Assembly: GCA_947426945.1 (NCBI GenBank)
Contig: CANEFX010000021.1
Span: 1 to 46,948, forward strand
Length of the DNA: 46,948 bases
Reading direction: 5' to 3'
Source: an uncultured Bacillota bacterium
GTDB lineage: Bacteria; Bacillota; Clostridia; Oscillospirales; Oscillospiraceae
Position numbers and translations under genes: made by a program. Below are positions 17,307 to 25,555 of this stretch, piece after piece; position 1 is the first letter of the stretch, and each line of letters starts with the position of its first letter. Below the pieces are notes generated by a model. It saw nothing but the letters and a program-made list of their open reading frames with translations, was not told the origin of the DNA and searched no databases.

Positions 17307-17926
17307 TACGCATACACCTCCTCAATGATAGCCAGGGCAGCCTTGTCAATAACCAGCTGCTTGGCGTTGACGATGTCATAGACGCTGAGGACTTTGGCGG
17401 TGGTCGTCACGACACCGGGAATATTCCGGGCGGACAGGACCACATTCTTGTCCACGTCGGGGGTGATGACCACGGGCTTGCCGGCCTCGACGGCGTTCAG
17501 GAAGCTCTGCATGGCCTTGGTCTTGATTTCGGGCAGCTTCAGTTCGTCCACCACCAGCACGGCGCCGGCGGCGGCCTTGGCGGACAGGGCGGACTTCAGG
17601 GCCAGCCGGCGGGTCTTCTTGTTCAGGCTGGTGCGGTAGTTGCGGGGCTTGGGGGCAAACACAATACCGCCGTGGGTCCACTGGGGGGCCCGGGTAGAGC
17701 CCTGACGGGCGTGACCGGTGCCCTTCTGACGCCAGGGCTTCTTGCCGCCGCCGGAGACCTCGGCCCGGGTCAGGGCGCTCTGGGTGCCCTGACGGCAGTT
17801 GCCCAGATGGTTCTTGACCGCCTCATGGACCACGGCCTGGTTGGGCTCGACGCCGAAGATGGCTTCGGAGAGCTCGATCTCGCCGATCTGCTTGCCGGCC
17901 ATATCATAAAGGTTCGCTTTAGGCAT
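17306..17926 (-). CDS. rplD: 50S ribosomal protein L4
   Basis: 206 residues. Its extended loop ([19 protein letters not shown]) lines the exit tunnel next to L22. In gamma-proteobacteria L4 represses the S10 operon through its leader; whether it does so here is open, but the long leader upstream of rpsJ makes it a candidate ligand. Confidence 0.98.
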   Translation of the reverse strand: MPKANLYDMAGKQIGEIELSEAIFGVEPNQAVVHEAVKNHLGNCRQGTQSALTRAEVSGGGKKPWRQKGTGHARQGSTRAPQWTHGGIVFAPKPRNYRTSLNKKTRRLALKSALSAKAAAGAVLVVDELKLPEIKTKAMQSFLNAVEAGKPVVITPDVDKNVVLSARNIPGVVTTTAKVLSVYDIVNAKQLVIDKAALAIIEEVYA

Positions 17927-17945
17927 GACTCAATCTCTCCTTTCC

Positions 17946-18674
17946 TTACTTGTTGCGGGCGGAAGCCTTCTGCGGGTTGACACGGGCGGAAGCCTTCTGC
18001 GGGTTGACACGGCCGCCCTCGGCAGCGTGCTTCTCCACGATAGTCTTAACGGTGTTCTTCACATAGACGATGCCGCCCTTGGGTCCGGGAATGGCGCCCC
18101 GAACGGCGATCAGGCCCAGCTCCTCGTCCACCTGGACCACGTCCAGCTTGACGACAGTGACCTGCACGTTGCCCATCTGGCCGGCGCCGTCGCGGCCCTT
18201 GGCGATGTGGCCGGGGGTGGTACCGGGGCCCAGAGAGCCCTGGTGGCGGTGGACAGGGCCGCCGCCGTGGGTGTTGCGCTTGACAGCCGCGCCGTGACGC
18301 TTGACAACGCCCTGGAAGCCGTGGCCCTTGCTGGTGCCGGTCACATCCACATAGTCGCCGGCGGCAAAGACGTTGGCGGTAAGCACGTCGCCCACCTCAT
18401 ACTTGGAGCAGTCCTTCAGGGGAAACTCCTTGAGGACCTTTTTGTACTCGGTGAGGCCGGCCTTCTTCTGGTGGCCGATCTCGGGCTTGGTGAGCTTGCG
18501 CTCGGGGACTTCCTGATAACCCAGCTGAATGGCCTCGTAGCCATCCTTCTCGGCCGTCTTCTTCTGCACTACAGTACAGGGGCCGGCCTGGATCAGGGTG
18601 ACGGGCACCACCCGGCCGGCTTCATCGAAGATCTGGGTCATACCGATCTTTTTGCCGATGATCGCTTTCTCCAT
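17946..18674 (-). CDS. rplC: 50S ribosomal protein L3 with a duplicated C-terminal segment
   Basis: 242 residues, about 30 longer than typical. The N-terminus IGKKIGMTQIFDEAGRVVPV and the internal DVTGTSKGHGFQGVVKRHG plus HRHQGSLGPGTTPGH loop are normal; L3 is one of the two assembly initiators of the large subunit. The tail (from about residue 220) ends in two identical copies of a nine-residue unit, RVNPQKASA, encoded by a perfect 27-bp tandem repeat. The start ATG is 9 nt after AGGAGGA; an in-frame upstream start lacks a ribosome site. Confidence 0.97.
   Translation of the reverse strand: MEKAIIGKKIGMTQIFDEAGRVVPVTLIQAGPCTVVQKKTAEKDGYEAIQLGYQEVPERKLTKPEIGHQKKAGLTEYKKVLKEFPLKDCSKYEVGDVLTANVFAAGDYVDVTGTSKGHGFQGVVKRHGAAVKRNTHGGGPVHRHQGSLGPGTTPGHIAKGRDGAGQMGNVQVTVVKLDVVQVDEELGLIAVRGAIPGPKGGIVYVKNTVKTIVEKHAAEGGRVNPQKASARVNPQKASARNK
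17956..18009. repeat. Perfect 27-bp tandem duplication in the 3' end of rplC
   Basis: Two abutting identical 27-nt units, 17956-17982 and 17983-18009. They are a multiple of three, so the frame is kept and nine residues are duplicated. Strand slippage is the likely origin. Confidence 0.9.
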
Positions 18675-18926
18675 TGGGATTTTTCCTCCTATAAAGGTTA
18701 TTGGTTGACGCTGGCCCATTGGGCTGGCCTTGTCACGCCTCGCCTGCTCGCAACGCTCCCCTTCCCTCCGGCTCGGACTCGAAACAGCCGCCTGCGGCGG
18801 CTTGGTTTCTCCCCCTCACTCCGGTCCAGGCTCGCTGCTCACAACGGCTCGGGCGCTTCTCGTCAACTTGACCCGCCTGTCTCTATTCGGCGACAGGCTG
18901 TGGGTACACAAATTTTAATACGGGGA
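18675..18926 (-). other. Non-coding leader-like gap between rpsJ and rplC
   Basis: 252 nt with no gene and no clear promoter. On the minus strand it has a CCTGTC/GACAGG hairpin near the rpsJ end, a GCCGCCTGCGGCGG palindrome (18787-18800), a purine-rich run of GAGC/GGAG units, and a block ending in GCGAGGCGTGACAA (complement of 18730-18743). The same block order occurs before rpsH. A post-transcriptional role or a dispersed repeat is possible. Confidence 0.5.
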
Positions 18927-19241
18927 TTACAACTTGATTTCAATCTCCACACCGGCGGGGAGTTCAAGAGACATCAGAGCTTCCACAGTCTTGGGGGAGG
19001 GCTTGACGACGTCGATGAGGCGCTTGTGGATGCGGCGCTCGAACTGTTCGCGGCTGTCCTTATACTTGTGGACGGCCCGCAGGATGGTGACCACTTCCTT
19101 CTTGGTGGGCAGGGGAATGGGACCGGAGACGTTGGCGCCGGTGCGCTTGGCGGTCTCCACGATCTTCTCAGCGCTCTGGTCGATGAGCTGGTGGTCATAG
19201 GCCTTGAGGCGGATGCGGATCATTTCTTTCTGAGCTGCCAT
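18927..19241 (-). CDS. rpsJ: 30S ribosomal protein S10
   Basis: 104 residues. A head protein that also joins NusB in antitermination complexes. Contains [20 protein letters not shown] and the exposed loop [11 protein letters not shown]. It is the first gene of the cluster; the strong promoter lies about 270 bp upstream, leaving a long structured leader. Confidence 0.98.
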   Translation of the reverse strand: MAAQKEMIRIRLKAYDHQLIDQSAEKIVETAKRTGANVSGPIPLPTKKEVVTILRAVHKYKDSREQFERRIHKRLIDVVKPSPKTVEALMSLELPAGVEIEIKL

Positions 19242-19506
19242 GTTGTTTGTTTCCTCCTTAAATTACGAAGTTGAGAATGGGTCTTGCTCCTCCTTCGTCG
19301 GTGAGCGGGCTTCAGCACACGCTTTCGTGCGTATCACTCCAGGCCACGAAAAAACCGGCGCAAAGACAGGCCGGTTTTTTCCGTGCCGGGCGATATACGC
19401 CATGCACGGACTCGCTCAGCCGCCCGATAGTCGGACATACTCCGCGGAAGTTACCTCATTTCAGAGCAATCTCCCGCATCATCGCAGACTGCGCCCTTTC
19501 AGACGC
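19242..19506 (-). promoter_or_regulatory. Structured S10-operon leader with possible pseudoknot and intrinsic terminator
   Basis: On the minus strand the leader runs about 265 nt from the inferred start site to rpsJ. Four segments alternate: CGGGCG (19426-19421), CCGTGC (19409-19404), CGCCCG (19392-19387) and GCACGG (19386-19381). The first pairs with the third and the second with the fourth, so they form a pseudoknot or two exclusive stems. The terminator hairpin starts directly after the last segment. This geometry fits premature-termination control of the whole ribosomal cluster. The ligand is unknown; L4 is one candidate. Confidence 0.6.
19349..19380 (-). terminator. Intrinsic terminator inside the S10 leader
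   Basis: AAAAAACCGGC (19349-19359) pairs with GCCGGTTTTTT (19370-19380) around a 10-nt loop, giving an 11-bp stem with T6 on the minus strand. It lies between the promoter and rpsJ, so transcription must pass it to express the ribosomal genes. The same hairpin is symmetrical and can work on the plus strand. Confidence 0.8.
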
Positions 19507-19512
19507 CCCGTT

Positions 19513-19541
19513 ATCATACAACACTCGGCCGTGTGTGTCAA
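19513..19541 (-). promoter_or_regulatory. Main promoter of the S10-spc-alpha cluster
   Basis: On the minus strand a perfect TTGACA (19541-19536), a 17-nt spacer and TATGAT (19518-19513), preceded by an A/T-rich stretch that may serve as an UP element. This is the strongest promoter match near rpsJ. Confidence 0.85.
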
Positions 19542-19560
19542 GAGGTATTTAAAAAAATTT

Positions 19561-19884
19561 TCAGCGGTTTTCCTCCCTTTTCCGCCGGCTTCTTTGGGCA
19601 TTATCCCCATAGACCGTCCTCCCACCATTTCGACGTGAGGTTCTCCGGCGCCGGAATGCGATAGAGAGCCGCTTCCTCCGCAAGCCCAGCGTCAGGTCCG
19701 TTTTGTCCATATCCTGTTTAGGCCGCCTTGCCAAAAAACGCTCCGTTTTTCTGTTTTGCATAAAAGAAAAGCGTTGAAACTGTGCAGTTCAATGAAATCA
19801 TCTGCAAATATAGCAAAATGTTGTTCTACCTGCGCAATAGCGTTCTCCCGACACATCCTGGTATATTTTTTTAAATCCAGTCCA
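19561..19884. other. Intergenic stretch between divergent S10 and alpha-galactoside operons
   Basis: No gene supported. The only structures seen are an inverted repeat AACGCT (19737-19742) with AGCGTT (19770-19775), ending in T6 on the minus strand like a terminator with no gene feeding it, and an imperfect dyad TTGAA...TTCAA (19774-19792) that could be an upstream operator for the sugar operon. Confidence 0.4.
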
Positions 19885-19913
19885 TTTACACAGGGCGGGG
19901 GCGGTATTATCAT
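19885..19913 (+). promoter_or_regulatory. Promoter of the alpha-galactoside transport operon
   Basis: TTTACA (19885-19890), a 17-nt spacer rich in G, and TATCAT (19908-19913). The start codon of the binding-protein gene follows about 55 nt after the expected transcription start. Confidence 0.6.
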
Positions 19914-19975
19914 TTCTCCTACAGCTACGCATGTTTCTGAGTGCAGTAAAAAAGCAAAAGCAGAGGAGTGGAGTT

Positions 19976-21274
19976 ATGAAAAAGATACCCCGCATTGCAT
20001 CCCTGGTCCTGGCCATAACGCTGCTGCTGTCCCTGTCAGGGTGCGGCGCGTCAGATGGCAAGACCCATCTCAAATTCCAGATCTGGGACATCGCCCAGCG
20101 CGCGAGTATGGAGGCCATCTGCGACGCCTACACCGCCAAAAACCCCGACGTGACCATTGAGGTGCAGGTTACCAGCTGGAACGAATACTGGACCAAGCTG
20201 GAAGCCGCCGCCGAATCCAACACCATGCCGGATATCTTCTGGATGCACACCAATCAGATCCTGTATTATTCCGACTTTGGTATCCTGGCCGACGTGACCG
20301 ACCTGTACGCAAATGAGGATCCCAATTACTACCAGAACCATTTTTCCGATATCTCCATCGGCAACGCCAGCGGCTCCGACGGCCGGATGTACGGCGTGCC
20401 CAAGGACAAGGACAATATCTTCCTGGTCTACAACAAGGAGATGTTTGACGCCGCCGGGGTGTCCTACCCCGACGAGAACTGGACCTGGGACGACCTGGTA
20501 AATGCCTCCGCGCAGATTTATGACAAAACCGGAAAATACGGCTTTATGGCCTACAACGACGACCAGATGGGCTACTGGAGCTTTGTCTACCAGGCCGGCG
20601 GCTACATCCTGAATGAGGACAACACCAGGGCCGGCTTTGACCAGCCCGGCACCAAGAAGGGCATGGAATTCTATGTGGGCATGCAGGACCATGAATGGTG
20701 CCCCAACCAGGCCTACTTTGCCGAAACCGCTCCCGGCACCGCCTTCTTCTCCGAGATCGGCTCCATGTATGTGGAGGGCAACTGGGAGCTGATGAACAAG
20801 TGCATTAACTTCCCCAACATGGACGGAAAATGGGATATCGCCCCCATGCCCAAGTGTCCTGATCCTGTCAGCGGCGACGGCCGTGCCACCATCTCCAACG
20901 GCCTGTGCTACTCCACCGCCGCCCGGGGCAAGCACTTGGACGTGGTGCTGGATGTGCTGAAGTTCTTCGGCAGCGAGGAGGCTCAGCTGCTGGCCAGTTC
21001 CTACGGTGCGGCCATCTCTGCCTACAACGGCACCGAGCAGCCCTACTTCGACGCCTTTGACAAGGCCGGTTACGACATTAATGTGGAAATGGTTATGGAT
21101 CAGTTTGAGTACGGCGTGCAGAACGTGAACAACGCCGCCAAGCCCAAGTGGAAGAGCCCGGTGCTGGATGAGCTGAACAAGGTCTACAACGGCCAGCAGA
21201 GCCTGGACAGCGCCATGGCCAACATGCAGAAGATTATCGACACCGAGACCGCCAAGAAACTGGCGGGAGACTGA
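19976..21274 (+). CDS. CUT1 ABC transporter sugar-binding lipoprotein
   Basis: 432 residues. A lipoprotein signal peptide with lipobox LSGC places the mature N-terminus at C23, anchored outside the membrane. The body is a cluster-B (family 1) extracellular solute-binding protein: LKFQIWDI, VTSWNEYWTKLEAAAESNTM, GVPKDKDNIFLVYNKEMF. The ATG is 7 nt after GAGGAG; a longer in-frame start has no ribosome site. It heads an operon with two permeases and precedes an alpha-galactosidase, so melibiose/raffinose-type oligosaccharides are the inferred ligands. Confidence 0.93.
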   Translation: MKKIPRIASLVLAITLLLSLSGCGASDGKTHLKFQIWDIAQRASMEAICDAYTAKNPDVTIEVQVTSWNEYWTKLEAAAESNTMPDIFWMHTNQILYYSDFGILADVTDLYANEDPNYYQNHFSDISIGNASGSDGRMYGVPKDKDNIFLVYNKEMFDAAGVSYPDENWTWDDLVNASAQIYDKTGKYGFMAYNDDQMGYWSFVYQAGGYILNEDNTRAGFDQPGTKKGMEFYVGMQDHEWCPNQAYFAETAPGTAFFSEIGSMYVEGNWELMNKCINFPNMDGKWDIAPMPKCPDPVSGDGRATISNGLCYSTAARGKHLDVVLDVLKFFGSEEAQLLASSYGAAISAYNGTEQPYFDAFDKAGYDINVEMVMDQFEYGVQNVNNAAKPKWKSPVLDELNKVYNGQQSLDSAMANMQKIIDTETAKKLAGD

Positions 21275-21288
21275 GAGGAGGGCTTTTG

Positions 21289-22176
21289 GTGAAAAACAAA
21301 CTGTCCCCCGCCGCCCGGCGGGAAGAAAACTGGGGCTGGATCATGGTGGCTCCCACCATCATCGGTTTGGTGGTGCTGAACCTGTGGCCCTTCGTCCAGA
21401 CCATCTACACCAGCTTCTGTGAGCACCTGGGCTTCGGCCACTACAAGTTCATCGGCCTGGGCAACTACACTGAAATCTTCCAGAACGCTGAGTTCTGGAA
21501 GGCCACCTGGAATACCATCCTGTTTTGTATTCTGACTGTCCCTGTAGGGCTGTTCCTGTCTCTGCTGGTGGCCATGCTTCTCAACGCCAAGGTCAAATTC
21601 AAGGGCGGGTTTCGCACCATCTTCTTCCTGCCCATGGTCTGCGCCCCCGCCGCCGTCACCATGGTGTGGCGCTGGATCTTCAACGGCGAGTACGGCATTC
21701 TCAACCAGCTTTTCGGCGCTCATGTCGGCTGGATCACCGATCCCAGGTTCGTTATGATCTCCTGCGCCATTGTGGCCATCTGGAGCAACATCGGCTATGA
21801 CGCCGTCCTCCTGCTGGCCGGCCTTCAGAATATCCCCAAGACTCTCTATGAGGCCAACAGCATCGACGGCGCCGGCCCGGTGAAGCAGTTCTTTACCATC
21901 ACGCTTCCCATGGTCTCTCCCACCTTGTTCGTGGTAATGATCATGCGCCTGATGTCCGCTGTCAAGGTCTACGACCTGATCTACATGATGGTGGAGGAAA
22001 CCAACCCGGCGGTCACCAGCGTCCAGAGCCTGATGTATCTGTTCTACCGGGAATCCTTCGTCGCCGGCAGCCGCGGCACCGGCTCCGCCATCGTCATCTG
22101 GACCGTCCTGCTCATCGGCATGGTGACTGTCATTCAGTTCTACGGCCAGAAGAAGTGGGTCAACTACGACGTGTAA
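21289..22176 (+). CDS. CUT1 ABC transporter permease (MalF/MsmF-like)
   Basis: 295 residues with six predicted membrane helices. The cytosolic coupling loop EANSIDGAGPVKQFFTITLP is the EAA motif that docks the ATPase. GTG was chosen as start, 7 nt after AGGAGG; the TTG codon directly before it is the alternative. It starts 14 nt after the binding-protein stop. Confidence 0.93.
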   Translation: MKNKLSPAARREENWGWIMVAPTIIGLVVLNLWPFVQTIYTSFCEHLGFGHYKFIGLGNYTEIFQNAEFWKATWNTILFCILTVPVGLFLSLLVAMLLNAKVKFKGGFRTIFFLPMVCAPAAVTMVWRWIFNGEYGILNQLFGAHVGWITDPRFVMISCAIVAIWSNIGYDAVLLLAGLQNIPKTLYEANSIDGAGPVKQFFTITLPMVSPTLFVVMIMRLMSAVKVYDLIYMMVEETNPAVTSVQSLMYLFYRESFVAGSRGTGSAIVIWTVLLIGMVTVIQFYGQKKWVNYDV

Positions 22177-22188
22177 GGAGGAAGTGAG

Positions 22189-23028
22189 ATGAAAAAACGT
22201 TCTTTAGAGGCCTCCCGGAAGCGGATGACCGCTCTCACCTACGCCGCCCTGATTATCGGTGCTCTCATCATGGTCTTTCCCTTCCTGTGGATGATTCTCA
22301 CCAGTCTCAAGACTGTCCCTGAGAGCATGCAGGTACCCCCCACCATTTTCCCCAAAGAGATGATCGTCAGCAACTTTTCCGACGCGATGAAGAGCTTGCC
22401 CTTCCTCAAGCTGTACCTCAACACCGGCCTGATGATCCTGTTCCGCGTCATCTGCGCCGTAGCCTTCAGCTCTATGGCCGGCTACGCTTTCGCCATGCTG
22501 GAATTCCGGGGCAAGAAGCTGTTCTTCGGCATCGTGCTGGTGCAGATGTCTCTTCCCTCTCAGATCTTCATCATTCCCCAGTATCAGATGGTGGCCAAGA
22601 TGGGGCTGGCCAATACCATTTTTGCCCTGGTCTTTCCCGGCATCGTCAGCGCCTTCGGCGTGTTCTTCCTGCGGCAGACCTACATGGGCATTCCCAAGGA
22701 GATCGGTGAGGCCGCGTACTTAGACGGCTGCACCCAGTGGCAGACCTTCTATAAGGTGATGTTCCCCCTCACCGGCACCAGCGTGGCCGCCCTGACCATC
22801 TTTACCGCAGTGTTCGCTTACAGCGACCTGATGTGGCCCCTGGTGGTCAATTCCGACCTGAACATGATGACCCTCTCCTCCGGCCTGGCCACCCTGCGGG
22901 GCCAGTTCACCACCAATTTCCCTGTGCTGATGGCCGGTTCCCTGCTGGCCATGCTGCCCATGGTGATTCTGTACCTGATTTTCCAGCGCCAGTTCATTGA
23001 GGGCATTGCCACCACCGGCGGCAAATAA
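22189..23028 (+). CDS. CUT1 ABC transporter permease (MalG/MsmG-like)
   Basis: 279 residues, six predicted membrane helices. The EAA loop reads EAAYLDGCTQWQTFYKVMFP. It is preceded by AAGGAGG and lies 12 nt after its partner permease. The C-terminus (QRQFIEGIATTGGK) is the usual MalG-type end. No ATPase gene follows; instead there is a strong hairpin and then the alpha-galactosidase gene with its own promoter. Confidence 0.93.
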   Translation: MKKRSLEASRKRMTALTYAALIIGALIMVFPFLWMILTSLKTVPESMQVPPTIFPKEMIVSNFSDAMKSLPFLKLYLNTGLMILFRVICAVAFSSMAGYAFAMLEFRGKKLFFGIVLVQMSLPSQIFIIPQYQMVAKMGLANTIFALVFPGIVSAFGVFFLRQTYMGIPKEIGEAAYLDGCTQWQTFYKVMFPLTGTSVAALTIFTAVFAYSDLMWPLVVNSDLNMMTLSSGLATLRGQFTTNFPVLMAGSLLAMLPMVILYLIFQRQFIEGIATTGGK

Positions 23029-23057
23029 GCGTTCTTCTTTCTCTCCTTCCCCTTTTG

Positions 23058-23092
23058 AACAGCCCCGGCATTTTACAGGTGCCGGGGCTGTT
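23058..23092 (+). terminator. Strong hairpin ending the permease transcript
   Basis: A 13-bp perfect stem, AACAGCCCCGGCA with TGCCGGGGCTGTT, and a 9-nt loop. Only TTCCCCTAAAA follows, so the T run is poor. It may be an attenuator or a 3'-end stabiliser rather than a full stop. Confidence 0.5.
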
Positions 23093-23162
23093 CCCCTAAA
23101 AAGACGACGATTTTCCGGCGGCAGCCTGGCGGCAATTTGTAAAAGATTTTTGCGGTTTCCCC

Positions 23163-23191
23163 TTGCTTCCCCGGAAAAAATTCCGTACAAT
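23163..23191 (+). promoter_or_regulatory. Promoter of the alpha-galactosidase gene
   Basis: TTGCTT (23163-23168), a 17-nt spacer and TACAAT (23186-23191). The spacer carries a small dyad GGAA-aaaa-TTCC (23173-23184) that could be a regulator contact site. Confidence 0.6.
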
Positions 23192-23226
23192 CAGCCAGAC
23201 AAATCTTTTATCAGGGAGGTATCCCT

Positions 23227-25410
23227 ATGATCGTTGTTGATTCTGAAAACAGAGTCTTTACCCTGCACACCCAAAACACCACCTACCAGATGAAAGCGGA
23301 CCGGTACAACGTGCTGCTGCACACCTGGTACGGCCCCCGCATCAGCGGCGGCGACCTGTCCTATCTCATCCAATACGCTGACCGGGGCTTTTCTCCCAAC
23401 CCCAATGAGCTGGGCAACGAGCGCGATTACTCCCTGGACACCCTGCCCCAGGAGTACTCCACCTGCGGCGTTGGGGACTTCCGCCTGCCCTCCATCGAGT
23501 TTGAGCCGGAGGACGGAAGCCGCCTGGCTGACCTGCGCTACGTGGAGCACGAACTGCGCAGGGGCAAATACAGCCTGGAGGGACTGCCCGCTTTCTGGGG
23601 CGGCGACGAGTGGGAAACTCTGATTATCCGCATGGAGGACGCCTCTGCCAAAATGCTGGTAGAGCTGTATTACGGCGTATTGGAGGCGCGCGACCTGATT
23701 ACCCGGGCCGTTCGGGTAATCAACCGGGGGGAACAGACTGTCCAGCTGCGCCGGTGCGCTTCTCTGTGCCTGGACGTTCAACGGGAGGGACTGGACTTTA
23801 TCACCTTTGACGGCTGTCACGCTCTGGAGCGCAACCTGAACCGCTCCCCCCTCCGCCCAGGCGTCCAGAGCGTGGAGAGCGTCCGGGGGACCTCCAGCCA
23901 TCACCACAATCCTTTTGTCATCCTCTGTGACCACAGTGCCGACGAGGACCACGGCCTGTGCTACGGGGCCGCCCTTCTGTACAGCGGCAACTTTCTGGCG
24001 GCGGCAGAGCGCACCCAGCTGGAGAACAACCGCCTGCTGCTGGGCGTCAACCCCTATCACTTCTGCTGGACCCTGTTCCCCGGCGAGAGCTTCACCGCTC
24101 CGGAGGCGGCCCTGATCTGCTCTCCCGGCGGCTTTGGCCAGATGAGCCGCCAGTTTCACCGGGCCATCCGTGACAACCTGATCCGCGACCCCGGCGCGGG
24201 GAAGCGCCGCCCGGTGCTGATCAACAACTGGGAGGCCACCGAGTTTACCTTCAACGCCGAGAAGCTGGTGGATATTGCCAGATCCGCCGCCCCCCTGGGG
24301 CTGGAGCTCTTCGTCATGGACGACGGCTGGTTCGGCACCCGGGACACCGACCTGAGCGGCCTGGGGGACTGGATCGTCAACCGGAAAAAGCTGCCCGGCG
24401 GGCTGGAGGCCCTGGTGCCCCGTATCAGGGAGCTTGGCATGTCCTTCGGCATCTGGGTTGAGCCGGAGATGGTCAGCGAAAACAGCGCTCTCTACCGCGC
24501 TCACCCCGACTGGGCCCTTGGGGCTCCCCGCCGGCCTCAGAGCCGGGGCCGGAGCCAGCTGGTGCTGGACTTCTCCCGGAAAGAGGTGCGGGAGCATATT
24601 TACCGGGCCATGAAAGACATCCTGGACAGTGCCGATATCTCTTACGTGAAGTGGGACATGAACCGCAGCCTGTCCGACGTGTGGTCTGCCGCCGCCAGTG
24701 CGGACCGCCAGGGCGAGGTGTTTCACCGGTATGTCCTGGGCGTCTATGAGGTACTGGAGCGCCTGCGCCGGGACTACCCCCAGCTGCTCATTGAGGGATG
24801 CAGCGGCGGCGGCGGGCGCTTTGACGCCGGAATGCTCTACTATACTCCCCAGATCTGGTGCAGCGACAACACCGACGCCATCGACCGTCTGCGCATCCAG
24901 TATGGCACTTCCTTCTGCTACCCTGTTTCCGCCATGGGCTCCCATGTCTCCGCCGTCCCCAACGCCCAGACCGGCAGGTCTGTCTCTATTGAAACCCGGG
25001 GCGTGGTGGCAATGAGCGGCACCTTCGGTTATGAGATGGACCTGGGCAGGTGCACCCCCGAGGAGCGGGAAACCATCAAGCGGCAGACCGCCTTCTTCAA
25101 GGCACACTATGACCTGATTCAAAACGGGGATTACTACCGGCTCAGCGACCCCTTCCAAGACGGGCCCTATACAGCCTGGGCCCACGTATCCCCCAACAAG
25201 CGGGAGGCCCTGGTATGTCTGGTCAGCGGCGCTGTCCGCGCCGCCTCCCCCTTCCGTACCCTGCCTCTCAGGGGCCTGGACCCGGCTCTGGCCTATCAGG
25301 TCAACGGCCAGGGCTCCTGGCCCGGCGACGTGCTTATGGAGGCCGGCTGGCCCCTGCCTATGTTCTGGGACGACTATCAGTCCATGCAGCTGTATCTCAC
25401 TGCTGTCTGA
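23227..25410 (+). CDS. Alpha-galactosidase, glycoside hydrolase family 36
   Basis: 727 residues, the usual GH36 size. The N-terminal beta-sandwich (about 1-320) contains GTSSHHHNPF; the catalytic barrel follows. The nucleophile is D477 in KWDMNR and the acid/base D547 in CSDNTDAIDR; FVMDDGWFGTRD helps shape the galactose site. No signal peptide, so it acts in the cytosol on imported alpha-galactosides such as melibiose and raffinose. It has its own promoter and an AGGGAGG site before the ATG. The gene next to it encodes a convergent AraC regulator. Confidence 0.96.
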   Translation: MIVVDSENRVFTLHTQNTTYQMKADRYNVLLHTWYGPRISGGDLSYLIQYADRGFSPNPNELGNERDYSLDTLPQEYSTCGVGDFRLPSIEFEPEDGSRLADLRYVEHELRRGKYSLEGLPAFWGGDEWETLIIRMEDASAKMLVELYYGVLEARDLITRAVRVINRGEQTVQLRRCASLCLDVQREGLDFITFDGCHALERNLNRSPLRPGVQSVESVRGTSSHHHNPFVILCDHSADEDHGLCYGAALLYSGNFLAAAERTQLENNRLLLGVNPYHFCWTLFPGESFTAPEAALICSPGGFGQMSRQFHRAIRDNLIRDPGAGKRRPVLINNWEATEFTFNAEKLVDIARSAAPLGLELFVMDDGWFGTRDTDLSGLGDWIVNRKKLPGGLEALVPRIRELGMSFGIWVEPEMVSENSALYRAHPDWALGAPRRPQSRGRSQLVLDFSRKEVREHIYRAMKDILDSADISYVKWDMNRSLSDVWSAAASADRQGEVFHRYVLGVYEVLERLRRDYPQLLIEGCSGGGGRFDAGMLYYTPQIWCSDNTDAIDRLRIQYGTSFCYPVSAMGSHVSAVPNAQTGRSVSIETRGVVAMSGTFGYEMDLGRCTPEERETIKRQTAFFKAHYDLIQNGDYYRLSDPFQDGPYTAWAHVSPNKREALVCLVSGAVRAASPFRTLPLRGLDPALAYQVNGQGSWPGDVLMEAGWPLPMFWDDYQSMQLYLTAV

Positions 25411-25518
25411 CGCTGCTGTCAGAAAAATTCTGCAAATTTTTTATTTCTCTGTTCTCTGCGCGGGGAAACAGCCGCCTAATTTTAATGGAAGGCCGGCACA
25501 ATCTGTTCCGCAGACACA

Positions 25519-25555
25519 AAACGAGGCGGCCGTTTTCCGGTCACCTCGTTTTTTT
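25519..25555. terminator. Bidirectional terminator between the alpha-galactosidase and AraC genes
   Basis: AAACGAGG (25519-25526) pairs with CCTCGTTT (25544-25551) with an inner GGCC/GGTC pairing. T7 follows on the plus strand and TTTT on the minus strand. The AraC stop codon (25541-25543) lies within the hairpin. Confidence 0.8.

Noticed and set aside
19321-19450. 34-codon leader frame (MSDYRAAERV...) spanning the S10 leader stems and terminator
   Set aside because: The ATG has GGAG only 1 nt upstream, too close for initiation, and the composition is unremarkable. A leader-peptide mechanism is not supported, though ribosome profiling could revive it.
19561-19755. Short hypothetical gene between the S10 promoter and the sugar operon
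   Set aside because: Frames of about 60-70 codons lack ribosome sites and have no recognisable fold.
23058-23092. Canonical terminator after the alpha-galactoside permeases
   Set aside because: The stem is excellent, but the following bases are TTCCCCTAAAA without a T run, so it is listed only as a terminator-like hairpin with reduced confidence.
23191-25185. Minus-strand open frame of 664 codons opposite the alpha-galactosidase gene
   Set aside because: No domain, no ribosome site, entirely antisense to a gene with catalytic motifs; a codon-bias shadow.
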